NCBI GenBank assembly: GCA_964396375.1
Contig: CAYNEY010000012.1
Location: forward strand, 49,891 to 113,890
Source of the DNA: FEN-1139 sp964396375
GTDB lineage: Bacteria > Myxococcota_A > Polyangia > Polyangiales > Polyangiaceae
Direction of reading: 5' to 3'
Length of the DNA: 64,000 nucleotides
Part shown: positions 25,206 to 34,693 of the stretch, one piece after another
Position numbering within the stretch: the stretch's first letter is position 1
Layout: every line of letters starts with the position of its first letter
Position numbers and translations under genes: made by a program
Notes under the pieces: generated by a model
Seen by the model: only the letters and a program-made list of their open reading frames with translations
What the model was told of the DNA's origin: nothing
The model's database searches: none

Positions 25206-25740
25206 CCACGGTCGGGCCACGGGGCGGGGGTGCGAAACTGAGACCAAGCAGCGCTTCGCGCATGCAGCCAAGGAACGCCTCGGGACCGAGGCGCGTTCGG
25301 ATCTGGTCGATGCTCGGTGCCCCGCCATCCCGTGGGATCCGGAGATCGACGCCGAAGCTGCCCCCACGCTCGGGCTCATCCACCAGGCGATAGCAGCTGC
25401 GCATCGCGGAGAAACCCGAAGTCACCGCGCCAACGAAGGGGCGCTTGCTCGGCTCGTCGTTGGGACCGCCCCCAATGTGCATCCCCAGCAGCCGCAGCGT
25501 CACCTCGGGGAGACTCGGGCCCGGTTGGTCGGGTACCACCAGGCCGACGTCACCCGGCTCCTCATCATCCCTGGTGTCGTCCTCCACCGTCGACAGCGCC
25601 AAGGTCGGAGTCTCCGCGCTCGGAGTGCTCTCGACCGGTGGCGGCGCTGACACTTTCGTCGCCGCCCGAGAGGCACCGGGGGAGCATCCCCCGAAGAATA
25701 GGCAGGGAAGCATGACGAGCAACTCTCGGTGCCGAACCAT
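25171..25740 (-). CDS. Lipoprotein with AgmX/PglI-type C-terminal domain
   Basis: 189 residues from the ATG at 25740, preceded by AAAGGAT. The lipobox is CLFFGGC. A Pro/Thr/Glu-rich linker follows, then a C-terminal domain of the kind annotated in myxobacteria as AgmX/PglI C-terminal: MRSCYRLV, FGVDLRIPRDGGAP, LGCMREALLGLSFAPPPRGPTVVSVSVAF. Its fold resembles TonB-like C-terminal domains found in surface and gliding proteins. The role is unknown. The 3' ends of this gene and the upstream plus-strand gene overlap by 35 bp. Confidence 0.7.
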   Translation of the reverse strand: MVRHRELLVMLPCLFFGGCSPGASRAATKVSAPPPVESTPSAETPTLALSTVEDDTRDDEEPGDVGLVVPDQPGPSLPEVTLRLLGMHIGGGPNDEPSKRPFVGAVTSGFSAMRSCYRLVDEPERGGSFGVDLRIPRDGGAPSIDQIRTRLGPEAFLGCMREALLGLSFAPPPRGPTVVSVSVAFALEG

Positions 25741-25797
25741 GTCCGATCCTTTACACAGCTTTGGCGGAATCGACCACTTCTCGGTCGGCCTCGTGGC

Positions 25798-27081
25798 ATG
25801 CTTCGCCCACCGAGAATGCCCTCCGCGACCCTCCCCCTGCTGGTTCTCCTCGCACTGGTAGCCTGTGATGGGAAGCGGGCGAATCCCACGAAGAAACACA
25901 CCATGACCCCCTCGGCCGCGGAGGAGTCCCCGCTCGCGTTCCCGAAGGAGCCCAGCCCACCGCGGCCCTCCGCGCTCCCGGTCGAGCAACGCGAGAACTC
26001 CATTCCCGCCGTCAGCACCAGCACTTGGTTCGTGGCAGACGGGTTGGTCGACGTGGGACCAGCGGGACCGGCGGCGGCGACACCGCGCGGCGTCGCCCTG
26101 ATTTCCCGCGACGGAGGGCTTCACCTCGCCCCCTTGCGCAACTCACCCAGCCGCGATTGCCGCGAACACCCGACTCCGCTGACCGGGATCGACGCCGAGC
26201 CCCAACAATTCGTGGCCCTCGAGCACGGACCCGAGTACTTCGACGGTCACCTCTACTACGTCACCGAGGGTCACCTCGTGCGAAGGCCACTCGGCACCGG
26301 TGACCTCGAGATCCTGGCGCGTGACGCCCGCTCCTTCACCCGAGTGGCCGTGCCGGAGAAGCGCATTTTGGGTTGGCCCCCGCTCGCGGCCTACGTCGCG
26401 CGGGGTTCTGACACCGACAGTCTTACCGCACGACTCTGGATCGAGGGACAACCGGGGCTGGCACTGACGCCCGACGGCAGCACCGCAAATTCGGTGAGCC
26501 TGGCCCGACTCGGCTCGCGACTGGTCGCTGTATCGCTCGAGAGCCGCACCGGCATGAGCCCGATCCATGTACGCAACATCGAGTTCTCGGGAGGTCGGCT
26601 CGCGCTCACGGCGGATCGCGTGGCGTGGGTCGCAGGAACGGCTCAGCCGCTCACCGAGATCTTCGCCCAGGGTCACGGTCACGAGGGTTGGGGTCTGCTC
26701 GCGATCGAGCGGGATGCCTCACGGTTCGGGTTGGTGACGTTTCCCCTGACCCGCGACCAAGTGGCCGAGGAAGACAGCCGCTGGCACATCTACCCCAATG
26801 GGCTGTCCCCGGCAGTCGTGACCACCGGCGTTCTCTGCAACAAACCGGTCGCAATCTACGCACAGCCCACGACCGAGCGCCCCCACGCACCCCAGGCGCT
26901 CGAACTTGTAGCCCTCGGGGATACGCACGCCGAGCCACCGGTAACGCTGGCCACGAGTCGCGCCTTCGCCGACGTTTCGTTGGAGGGACTGGACGGCGGG
27001 GCACTTCTAGTATACGTCGCGGACCGTCGAACTTGGGCGCGCCGACTCCGTTGCGTCGAAGCGTGTCCGAAGAAAAACTGA
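25798..27081 (+). CDS. Hypothetical lipoprotein
   Basis: About 427 residues from the ATG at 25798; an ATG at 25816 (MPSATLPLLVLLALVAC) is equally possible. The lipobox is LLALVAC. The mature part is beta-rich with repeated blocks such as YVTEGHLVRRPLGTGDLE and LARLGSRLVAVSLESRTG, suggesting a propeller-like outer-surface protein. Four Cys near the C-terminus (CNKP, CVEACPKK and others) may form disulfides. No family is recognised. It is divergent from the AgmX-type lipoprotein gene, sharing a 57-bp promoter region. Confidence 0.7.
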   Translation: MLRPPRMPSATLPLLVLLALVACDGKRANPTKKHTMTPSAAEESPLAFPKEPSPPRPSALPVEQRENSIPAVSTSTWFVADGLVDVGPAGPAAATPRGVALISRDGGLHLAPLRNSPSRDCREHPTPLTGIDAEPQQFVALEHGPEYFDGHLYYVTEGHLVRRPLGTGDLEILARDARSFTRVAVPEKRILGWPPLAAYVARGSDTDSLTARLWIEGQPGLALTPDGSTANSVSLARLGSRLVAVSLESRTGMSPIHVRNIEFSGGRLALTADRVAWVAGTAQPLTEIFAQGHGHEGWGLLAIERDASRFGLVTFPLTRDQVAEEDSRWHIYPNGLSPAVVTTGVLCNKPVAIYAQPTTERPHAPQALELVALGDTHAEPPVTLATSRAFADVSLEGLDGGALLVYVADRRTWARRLRCVEACPKKN

Positions 27082-27092
27082 GCCAATCTCCC

Positions 27093-28109
27093 ATGAACAA
27101 GCAGCCGCGTTCCTCTCGGGTTTCGACCAAATCGCGCAAGACGCCAGATGCCAAGGGCGCCGCGCGGAGCCAAACCAAAAAGGGCGGTGCTCGCCCCGCT
27201 TCGACGGAGAAGACCCGTCAGCGACCGAGCGCCGATCACAGACGCGGGCGCACCGGAGAGAAGATCCTTTCGGCGCGGGGCGCCGATCGTCATGTTCTGT
27301 ACGAGAAGTCGGTCCAAGACCCGGAGTTTGAGGTCAAACTGCTGGAGAAGCTCGCACGCCGGTACCGGACCCAAGTCCGTGCCCTTCGGGAGGACTTCTG
27401 CGGAACGGCGTTGCTCTGCGCGCACTGGGTACGTTCAGGGAAAGAGCGCACCGCCACCGGCATCGATCTCGATCCTGAGGTTCTCAGCTGGGGGCGCACT
27501 CACAACCTCGAGCCACTCGGCTCCGCCCAAAGCCGGGTCACCTTGCTCGAGCAAGACGTGACGGCTCCGGTGAAGAAGCGCCACGACGCCGTGGTGGCCC
27601 TCAACTTCAGCTACTGGATTTTCAAGACCCGCGCAGAGCTGCGGGCGTACTTCGCCCGAGTGAGAAAGGGGCTCGATTCACAGGGTTTCTTCCTGCTCGA
27701 CGCCTATGGTGGATGGGAATCCCAGGAGCCGATGTTCGAGCCCCGCAAAATCCGCGAGGGGTTCACCTACGTTTGGGATCAGGACGCCTTCGATCCGATC
27801 ACCAACGAGATGCTCACCCACATCCATTTCGAGTTTCGGGACGGCACCAAGCTGAATCGGGCCTTCTCCTACGATTGGCGGTTCTGGTCCCTACCCGAGC
27901 TGCGCGAGCTCCTCCTCGAGGCAGGCTTCGCCCACGTCGACGTCTTGTGGGACGACACCGACGACGATGAGGATCCCGACTATCGACCGCGCCGTCACGC
28001 TACCAACCAGCCCGGCTGGATTGCGTATTTGATTGCACTGCCAACACTTCCGAAGAGTGGTGAGCACGCGGCCCGTGTCCTCGCCAAGGCGCGAAGCGGG
28101 AAGCGCTGA
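27093..28109 (+). CDS. Class I SAM-dependent methyltransferase
   Basis: 338 residues from the ATG at 27093. The first 55 residues are a Lys/Arg/Ser-rich disordered tail. The Rossmann methyltransferase domain follows, with motif I-like REDFCGTALLCAHWV, the acidic residue in GIDLDPEVLSWG, DAVVALNFSYWIF and LDAYGGWESQEP. The substrate is unknown. It sits 11 nt after the lipoprotein stop and 12 nt before gluQ, so it may share a transcript with both. Confidence 0.85.
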   Translation: MNKQPRSSRVSTKSRKTPDAKGAARSQTKKGGARPASTEKTRQRPSADHRRGRTGEKILSARGADRHVLYEKSVQDPEFEVKLLEKLARRYRTQVRALREDFCGTALLCAHWVRSGKERTATGIDLDPEVLSWGRTHNLEPLGSAQSRVTLLEQDVTAPVKKRHDAVVALNFSYWIFKTRAELRAYFARVRKGLDSQGFFLLDAYGGWESQEPMFEPRKIREGFTYVWDQDAFDPITNEMLTHIHFEFRDGTKLNRAFSYDWRFWSLPELRELLLEAGFAHVDVLWDDTDDDEDPDYRPRRHATNQPGWIAYLIALPTLPKSGEHAARVLAKARSGKR

Positions 28110-28121
28110 GTCGAGGGGGCA

Positions 28122-29135
28122 GTGGGCGAGCAGACGGCCCGTCGGGCATCTTCCCAGCACCGTGGGCCGTCAGTGCTTGGCCGCCTCGCCCCGAGCCCAA
28201 CCGGCGCCTTGCACCTTGGGCATGCCCGCACCTTCCTTGCGGCTTGGTGGAGCGCGAGAAGCCAGGGCGGCAGCGTCCTTTTGCGACTCGAGGATCTGGA
28301 CGAAAACCGGTGCCGCCCGGAGCACCGAGAGCTTATCCTGCGTGATCTGACCTGGCTCGGCCTTGATTGGGACGGGCCGATCCGCATCCAATCCGAGAGG
28401 CGCGCACGGCTCGTCGAACACGCTCATGAGCTCGAACGGCTCGGCCTTGCTTATCCCTGTGTGTGCTCGCGTCGTGATCTTCGGGAGGCCGTGAGTGCCC
28501 CGCACGCGGGCTCGGGCGAGCCTGTCTACCCCGGGACCTGCCGTGGACGCTTCTCGAGTCTCGAGCGCGCCGAGGCCGAAAGTGGGCAGAGCGCCGCGCT
28601 CCGCTTCGCGGTTCCGAGCGGCGAGCACGTGGTCCGTGATCGGATCTTTGGCGAGCATAGGTTCACGCTGACGACGAGCGGCGGCGACTTCCCTATCTTG
28701 CGGCGCGACAAAACTCCTGCGTATCAACTCGCGGTGGTCGTCGACGATCACGACGACGGCGTCACGGAAGTCGTGCGCGGTGCAGATCTGCTGGAAAGCA
28801 CGGCACGCCAGGAGCTGATCTACGCGGCCTTCGGCTGGACCCCCCCCATCTGGGCTCATGTGCCTCTCGTCACCGACTCTGTGGGCATACGACTCGCGAA
28901 ACGCACCCACGCGCTCAGCCTGGCCCACCTACGGGAGCTGGGAGTGCACCCGGACTGCATCGTGGGGTGGGCGGCGCGCAGCCTCGGGCTCACCGAAGTC
29001 GAGCGAGCGAGCGCCTCTGAGCTGGTGACCTGCTTTGCCTTCGACAGAATCCCTCCCCACCCGAGCACTCTCGAGCCAGCCGAACTCTCCCGCTGGGCTG
29101 GAACTTTCCATGAAAAATCGAAAGGGATCGACTGA
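28122..29135 (+). CDS. gluQ: Glutamyl-Q tRNA(Asp) synthetase
   Basis: 337 residues from a GTG. It is a truncated glutamyl-tRNA synthetase lacking the anticodon-binding half. The HIGH-like motif is LAPSPTGALHLGHA and the KMSKS-like loop is GIRLAKRTHALS. The zinc site is recognisable in CVCSRRDL and YPGTCRG. GluQ-RS attaches glutamate to queuosine at position 34 of tRNA-Asp without tRNA-Glu aminoacylation. Length and motifs separate it from gltX. Confidence 0.93.
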   Translation: MGEQTARRASSQHRGPSVLGRLAPSPTGALHLGHARTFLAAWWSARSQGGSVLLRLEDLDENRCRPEHRELILRDLTWLGLDWDGPIRIQSERRARLVEHAHELERLGLAYPCVCSRRDLREAVSAPHAGSGEPVYPGTCRGRFSSLERAEAESGQSAALRFAVPSGEHVVRDRIFGEHRFTLTTSGGDFPILRRDKTPAYQLAVVVDDHDDGVTEVVRGADLLESTARQELIYAAFGWTPPIWAHVPLVTDSVGIRLAKRTHALSLAHLRELGVHPDCIVGWAARSLGLTEVERASASELVTCFAFDRIPPHPSTLEPAELSRWAGTFHEKSKGID

Positions 29136-29508
29136 GCTGATTTCCTTACTGTGAGGAGGTTTTTTCAGGGTTGAAAGACCCCACCTCTTGCAGCAGAGCT
29201 AAACTCCTCCCCTTTCATTTTGATTGTGATGGCATGTGCCTTGCTCTATATTTCTCTCGGCGGCGCCCTCGGTGTCCCCCCCCTCCGCGGGTGGCCGCCC
29301 TTATTTCCTGCTCGCCCGTGGTGCCCTCGCACCACGGGCGGCGTACTATTTGGGCTCCGAATGCGGGTTCGGAATGTGACCAGGGGTGGTCTGGCTCACT
29401 TGTGTGATGCCCGTTGCTCCGCCGCTTTGACCATGCCTGTCACACCAGCGGTAAAACCGGCGAGCTTGGGCCTGTCACGGTAAGGCACAACACCACGGGG
29501 AGCCCGAT
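29136..29508. other. 373-bp intergenic region
   Basis: No gene is supported here. The first 120 bp are unusually AT-rich for this genome (GGAGGTTTTTTCAGG near 29155, then CCCCTTTCATTTTGATTG). A strong hairpin lies at 29313-29340. Short frames at 29171-29407 and 29220-29483 have no recognisable content. Confidence 0.5.
29313..29340. repeat. Perfect 11-bp inverted repeat (hairpin)
   Basis: CGCCCGTGGTG (29313-29323) and its exact complement CACCACGGGCG (29330-29340) are separated by CCCTCG. No T-tract follows in either direction, so a classical intrinsic terminator is doubtful; it lies between the ends of the convergent gluQ and SurA-like genes, where a bidirectional terminator would be expected. 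Confidence 0.6.
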
Positions 29509-30213
29509 TCAGGATGGGTCTGCGCCGAGGATGGTGAGTCGAAGCCGCTGTCGGGCGTTCAGATAGTAATTGTCCATCGCCTCATCCAAGCGCGCGGCGA
29601 TCACGATGCGCCGCAACCCGGGCTCGGCGCGTTCGAACACCGTACCGCGATAGGGATGATTTCCCGCGAGGAAGAGGTCGCGGAGTTCGGTTCTGGTAGG
29701 TGTCACCATCGGCGCCACCATCCGCCACAAGTAGAGCTGTGCCCGTGCCCGACGGCGCAGCCAACGCGTCAACTCCTCACGGGCGAGCCCCTCGGCCCTC
29801 AGCACGAGCCGTAGAGCGTCGTCACCTCCAAGCCGCGCGAGGAGCGCTTGCTCCACCTCGGCGGTGGCGCTGATGAGCTCTGCCTCGGCAACGCGTGGCT
29901 CGATGCTAAGGCTGGCCAGCAAGATCTCCGAGATGATCTGCTCCTCGGCGCGCCGCACGTGTTCATCACCGAGCCGAGGCATCACAGCGTCTCGCACCGG
30001 CGCGTCCTCCATTGCCTCGACACGAGCAAAGAAGCGAAGCTCGCGCTCCATCACGAACGCTGGAGAACGCTCTCCGCCGAGCTCGGGCGCCACCAACCGC
30101 ACCACCGCACGATCGACCAGCTGTTCTCTGGCTCCTAGTTCTGCCTTCACCGCTGGCGCGAACCAGAGCACCCCGAGAACCAGGGCGAGACCAAAGCGAG
30201 CGCTGAAGCTCAA
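29509..30213 (-). CDS. SurA-N-like periplasmic protein
   Basis: 234 residues from a TTG at 30213, chosen because GAGAGGAG lies 5 nt upstream and because a signal peptide follows (FGLALVLGVLWFAPAVKA). The longer frame upstream is antisense shadow of the neighbouring gene. The mature part is helical (EQLVDRAVVRLVAPEL, EEQIISEILLASLSIEP, GLAREELTRWLRRRARAQLYL) and resembles the N-terminal chaperone region of SurA/PpiC proteins without a PPIase domain. It starts 16 nt after the UPF0158 stop. The function is inferred only. Confidence 0.65.
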   Translation of the reverse strand: MSFSARFGLALVLGVLWFAPAVKAELGAREQLVDRAVVRLVAPELGGERSPAFVMERELRFFARVEAMEDAPVRDAVMPRLGDEHVRRAEEQIISEILLASLSIEPRVAEAELISATAEVEQALLARLGGDDALRLVLRAEGLAREELTRWLRRRARAQLYLWRMVAPMVTPTRTELRDLFLAGNHPYRGTVFERAEPGLRRIVIAARLDEAMDNYYLNARQRLRLTILGADPS

Positions 30214-30229
30214 GCCGCTCCTCTCCCGC

Positions 30230-30994
30230 TCAGTCCACCTGCGGAAGCTCGGCCGCCAAGGGCGAGCTCGGCTCGTCGAAGCCATCGTGCTCGGAATCGA
30301 AGGGGGAGCGCTCGTCGCCAGCCTCGGACCGCAAATAGGCCCGGGCGGTGCGCCGTGCGCGCACGAACTCCGCAAAAACCAGCACCTTCTCGAGATCCCG
30401 CCCTCCGAGCAGATCAGCGATGTCACGCAGCTGCTTCCGAAGCTGATCGGCCCCACGCCCACGCCGCGCCACAGGTCGTTCGTGGCTCGTGCTGCTCGGC
30501 GCAGAGTGTGGTTCGTTCTTCGGAAACACGGGACGCAGCACCGGTGACAAGGCATGGCTCGAGAGCCACGCTTCCATGAACACGCGGAGACGCTCGGAGC
30601 GGAACACGAACCACCGCTCACGTTCCTCCACGAAGCTCATCAAGACATCTTTGAAGCGACGGAACGCTCCCTTGCCATCGATGGCGTGGAGCAGCTTCTG
30701 GCGCAGCTCCGTGTCCTCGACCAGCGGGATGAAGCGCTCCATCCAGCGGTACTGTTCGCGCGAACTCACCGGTTCGATGCGCATGTATTCGCTGTCGGAG
30801 GCTATCCGCGCGTGCATCTCCGGATCGGCGATGCCATCGACCACTCGCAACACCTCTCCCGTTTCGAGATGGAGATAGCTGTGCACCTCCGGTGCGTTGT
30901 TCTCGAAAGCATCCTCCAGCGCCTCCCAATCGACCGGCACCGGCCTCAGTTGGGCAGCCTGCGTCCCAGTCGTCCCGTTCTCGGCAGTGGTCAT
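30230..30994 (-). CDS. UPF0158 family protein
   Basis: 254 residues from the ATG at 30994. The first 130 residues match the UPF0158 pattern: VDWEALEDAFENNAPEVHSYL, LETGEVLRVVDG, YMRIEPVSSREQYRWMERFI, and the closing LLHAIDGKGAFRRFKDVL with RWFVFRSERLR. The remaining 120 residues are charged and partly disordered. UPF0158 proteins are small alpha/beta proteins of unknown function, occasionally near RNA or nucleotide metabolism genes. It is divergent from the adenylate cyclase gene. Confidence 0.8.
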   Translation of the reverse strand: MTTAENGTTGTQAAQLRPVPVDWEALEDAFENNAPEVHSYLHLETGEVLRVVDGIADPEMHARIASDSEYMRIEPVSSREQYRWMERFIPLVEDTELRQKLLHAIDGKGAFRRFKDVLMSFVEERERWFVFRSERLRVFMEAWLSSHALSPVLRPVFPKNEPHSAPSSTSHERPVARRGRGADQLRKQLRDIADLLGGRDLEKVLVFAEFVRARRTARAYLRSEAGDERSPFDSEHDGFDEPSSPLAAELPQVD

Positions 30995-31279
30995 GGAAAG
31001 CCTCAGAGTCTTCGTGGCCGCGTGCCCAGATGAGCCGCGCGATAAGGTCCCGCTCTCTCGACCCTCGGCCAACGGACCCGGATTCGGAGAGTGCGACCAA
31101 GGATAGAACGATTGGGCGGCAAAGATCATCCACTGTCGTATCGGTTCCCTCAACGGCGGATGCCTAGCGCTCAGACGCCGGGTGGGAGGACCAAGGTCGG
31201 CCAGAGGGACAACAGCGTGCCAACATGGGCGCCGATGAGCTTGTGGGAACGTTGGGGCACGAGTAGCGTAGAGGGCAGT

Positions 31280-33364
31280 ATGGCTCGTTTGCTGCTCACG
31301 ATGCCTGAAGGCCAGCAGGTCAGAGAGCTTGGACCGCACAACACGCTCGGCCGTCACCCGCAGAACACGATTCAGCTACTCGACCGGATCGTGTCGAAGG
31401 AGCATTGCATCGTCGACCTTCGACCCGAGGGGTACCTGCTGCGCGACCTTGGCAGCCTGAACGGAACCTTCGTGAATGGTGAACGGGTGAACGGTGAGCG
31501 TCTGCTGCAGCACGGAGACGAAGTCGCACTCGGAGCCACGCGCGCTCGTTACGACAGCGGCTTCGGCGCACCGGTGACCTTCCCCGCACCAGCGCCACCC
31601 AGTGCAGCCCTGCCCCAGCAGTCGTCGCTGTCGCCCTTTCCTTCTGGCATGAACGCGAGCCAGCCTCCACAGGTTTCGAGCTGGTCGACGCATCAGCAGA
31701 ACGACGGCCAGGCTCGTCTCCAGTCGTCGGGGCCCTTCGGACCCATGGGGCAACCATCCTTCGTCGATGCTCCCTCGTTGCCTCAGCCCCCCCCCAGCCC
31801 TATCGCTCAGGCCTCGCTGATTCAGCCAGTGACGTCCCACGCCGTCTCACCCCCTCGAGGGATGGCACCCCACGCGCAGCCGTCGATGGTCGGTTTCGCG
31901 CACGAACCTCCACCAGCACCACCGGAAGCTCCTCTCACCCCCTACGTCGCCGCGCCAGCTCCGCTCACGCCCTACCCAGCCATCCCAGCGATGAAGAGCG
32001 CGACCGAGCCCGTGCACAGCCCGTTGGTGCCGCTCCCGACCTCCCGCAGAATGGCGACGCGGGTCGACATGAGTGACGAGGCCCGCGCCATCGGAAATCA
32101 GATCGCGGCGGTCCATCCCGGGTTTCTCCCCTACGACCAGCTCTGTCAGAACCCCGTGCAACTCGCCGGTGACTACGAGCGGCTGCGGCTGACCCACGAA
32201 CTCTCGCGGGAGATCGCCCTCGAGCGGGATCTCCCGAGCCTGCTCGATAAGATTCTGCTCACCATCTTCAAGTTCATCCGCGCCGATCGTGGGGCGATCT
32301 TCCTCATGACGCCGCAAAAACAGCTCGAGCCTGCGGCGAGTCGGCGTCGCGATGGGACCGATCAACCCATCCCCGTCTCCTCCACCATCCTCGAACACGT
32401 GATCGCCGAGCGCGCCACCGTCCTCACCCACAACGCCGTCGAGGATTTCGCGAAATCGAAGGGACGGAGCATGATCCTGAACCGGATCAGCTCGGCCGTG
32501 GTGGCGCCACTCTTGCACGAGGAGGAGTTGCTTGGAGTGCTCTGGCTCGACAGCGAGTCGCTCGGGCAGTTCCAACAACGCGACATGGAAATGGCGACAG
32601 CCATCGCCGCCCAGGCCGCCATGTTCATCGAGATCAACATCCTCGGAAAAAAGATCCAGCAAGAGGTGGTGAACCGCGAGCGTTTCAGCCGGCTGCTCTC
32701 CCCGAACGTGGCGGAGCGAGTCTTGAGCGGTGAACTCGAGGTGAAGAAGGGTGGTCAACTCGTCCCCTTGTGCACCGTGTTCAACTCGGACATCCGCGGG
32801 TTCACCCCGCTCAGCGAGGGCACTCCTCCAGAGAGCCTGGTGGAGATGTTGAACGAGTACTTCGAACTGATGGTGGAGGTGCTGTTCAAGTACGAGGGCA
32901 CCCTCGACAAGTTCATGGGCGACGGCATCATGGCGCTGTGGGGCGCCCCGGTGACTCACCCCGATGACGCCGTGCGCAGCGTGCACTGCGCCCTCGAGCA
33001 GCTGGCGGTCCTCGGGCATTTCAACGCGTCACGGCGCGGATTGAACGTCCCTGATCTCAAAATCGGCATCGGGATCCACACGGGGCCTTTGGTCGCAGGC
33101 TACATCGGCAGCTCAAAGTCTCTGTCGTACACGGTGATTGGAGACACCGCGAACACCAGCGCGCGGTTGTGCGGCGTGGCCTCGGGAGGCCAGATCCTGG
33201 TTGGGGAGGCCACCCTCGCCCAGCTCCGTGGCACCTTCACCTTCGAGGAACTCCCGCCTCAGCACTTGAAGGGCAAGGAGAAGCCATTTCGCATCTTCAA
33301 CATCACCGGCACCCATCCGGTGAGTGCGGTTCCCGCTAACTTTGGAGTGAGCGAGCCGGGCTGA
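31280..33364 (+). CDS. Adenylate cyclase with FHA and GAF sensor domains
   Basis: 694 residues from the ATG at 31280, with GAGGG 4 nt upstream. The FHA domain (about 20-75) keeps its phosphothreonine-binding residues: NTLGRHPQN, DRIVSKEHC and LGSLNGTFVNG. A Pro/Ser/Gln-rich linker runs to about 290, a GAF domain spans about 300-460, and the class III cyclase domain spans about 500-690. Metal Asp residues lie in FNSDIRGFT and KFMGDGIMALWG. The adenine-specifying Lys is in DKFMGDG, and IGDTANTSARL supplies the transition-state Asn and Arg. It should make cAMP in response to a phosphoprotein partner and a small ligand. Confidence 0.92.
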   Translation: MARLLLTMPEGQQVRELGPHNTLGRHPQNTIQLLDRIVSKEHCIVDLRPEGYLLRDLGSLNGTFVNGERVNGERLLQHGDEVALGATRARYDSGFGAPVTFPAPAPPSAALPQQSSLSPFPSGMNASQPPQVSSWSTHQQNDGQARLQSSGPFGPMGQPSFVDAPSLPQPPPSPIAQASLIQPVTSHAVSPPRGMAPHAQPSMVGFAHEPPPAPPEAPLTPYVAAPAPLTPYPAIPAMKSATEPVHSPLVPLPTSRRMATRVDMSDEARAIGNQIAAVHPGFLPYDQLCQNPVQLAGDYERLRLTHELSREIALERDLPSLLDKILLTIFKFIRADRGAIFLMTPQKQLEPAASRRRDGTDQPIPVSSTILEHVIAERATVLTHNAVEDFAKSKGRSMILNRISSAVVAPLLHEEELLGVLWLDSESLGQFQQRDMEMATAIAAQAAMFIEINILGKKIQQEVVNRERFSRLLSPNVAERVLSGELEVKKGGQLVPLCTVFNSDIRGFTPLSEGTPPESLVEMLNEYFELMVEVLFKYEGTLDKFMGDGIMALWGAPVTHPDDAVRSVHCALEQLAVLGHFNASRRGLNVPDLKIGIGIHTGPLVAGYIGSSKSLSYTVIGDTANTSARLCGVASGGQILVGEATLAQLRGTFTFEELPPQHLKGKEKPFRIFNITGTHPVSAVPANFGVSEPG

Positions 33365-33382
33365 AGGTGGGGCGTTCCCCCA

Positions 33383-34495
33383 TCAAAGCCCCACTTCGCG
33401 CGCGCGGACCCAGAAGCTCTTGCCGTCCGGCGGGATCACCGCCAGGCTCTTCGGGAGGATGCTGGCCCAGCCCGCCACCAAATCGAGCACGTACAGTTCG
33501 GTGTACGGCTCAATGATCCCGATCGGGGTCACGGTCTCCGAAGCCGTGCCCCGAAGCGGGATTGGGGTCTCGAAGCGAACCACCTTGATGTGCTCTTTGA
33601 CGACCAGGCGCGCGGGTTCACGTTCCGTGATGGTGCGCACCTCGGGCTGATCCACCAGCTCCCCGTCAGGAAGCCGCTCGAGGTCACTCGCGCGAACCCA
33701 AGCATCGATCAGGACATCCGAGAAGTACTGGATCCGCACCCATTCCCCGCTGGACTCGGGGCTGGTGAAAAGCACCCCCACCCCTGTACTCGCGCGCTCG
33801 AGACGAAACACGGAGTTGGGCGCAGCGGGCTCGGCAAACAGCTCGAGCTCTCTCGCGCGGAGCAGATACCCACGCCGACCCTGGTGCGTTGGCGAGAACA
33901 CGGTCGGCGGCAGCTTGCTGAGGGAAACCCCGTCACAGTTGGTGGTGACCGTGAACTCCTGATCGAACACACCCGAACGGCGTCGTGTGGCCGTGATCCG
34001 CTCGGCGCTCGCGCTCGTGAGCTGAAGCGCGGCGCCCGGGGCCAATCTCACCACCTGTCCCACAACCGAGAGTTCTGCCGCTGCAAACAAGGTTAGATGT
34101 TCGGCGGAGAGCCGGCCCACAACCGACAGCTCACCGCGTCCCTGACCCGTTTTCGCCTGCAGCGTGCCAGTCCGAGATGCTGGGAATGCACTCACCGTCA
34201 TCGGAACCGGCGCACCGGAGAGTTCGGCGATGACCTGGCCTTGGTCATCGAAGAGCGGTGCATGGCGCGCCGGAACGGCGAGGCCCGTCTTCGTGCATGT
34301 GCACGGCGGTACGGCAGGCTCGGAGCTGACGCTCGCGACGGGCTCGACCGCTCGTACCGCCGAAGTCACCGTTGACGGAGAAGACGTGCGCTCGGTCTGC
34401 GTTGCCGGTGCCGAGGTGGTAGTGACGGGGGCCGGGCTGGCACCACAACCCCACACGAGCGAACAGACGAGTACAGACGACGCTTTCACGGTCAT
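33383..34495 (-). CDS. Hypothetical lipoprotein
   Basis: 370 residues from the ATG at 34495, with the lipoprotein signal VLVCSLVWGCGAS. A Thr/Ser/Ala-rich linker follows, then a beta-rich region with internally similar blocks: GELSVVGRLSAEHLTLFAAA and ELSVVGQVVRLAPGAAL. Later segments (SSGEWVRIQYFSDVLIDAWVRASDL and YTELYVLDLVAGWASIL) look like SH3-type beta barrels that often bind cell-wall peptides. No family is certain. It converges with the cyclase gene and diverges from pgk. Confidence 0.7.
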   Translation of the reverse strand: MTVKASSVLVCSLVWGCGASPAPVTTTSAPATQTERTSSPSTVTSAVRAVEPVASVSSEPAVPPCTCTKTGLAVPARHAPLFDDQGQVIAELSGAPVPMTVSAFPASRTGTLQAKTGQGRGELSVVGRLSAEHLTLFAAAELSVVGQVVRLAPGAALQLTSASAERITATRRRSGVFDQEFTVTTNCDGVSLSKLPPTVFSPTHQGRRGYLLRARELELFAEPAAPNSVFRLERASTGVGVLFTSPESSGEWVRIQYFSDVLIDAWVRASDLERLPDGELVDQPEVRTITEREPARLVVKEHIKVVRFETPIPLRGTASETVTPIGIIEPYTELYVLDLVAGWASILPKSLAVIPPDGKSFWVRAREVGL

Positions 34496-34693
34496 GGCCC
34501 TCACAGGAGCGTGAGTCTTGTCCCTCTTTGTTGGAAGATCCAGCACCTCGGACCGACATGGAGTCATAACCCTTGAAACCGGGGTGGCGAGAGGCGCCTC
34601 AATCTGCCATGGCTCGGTGCCGGACTTGACCGAGCCCGACCTCAGGGCCAAACTCCGACGCCCCACACCGTCGCTCGGTGTCGGCTGTTCCCG

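Noticed and set aside
31847..33019. 390-codon minus-strand frame opposite the adenylate cyclase
   Set aside because: Shadow frame without domain content.
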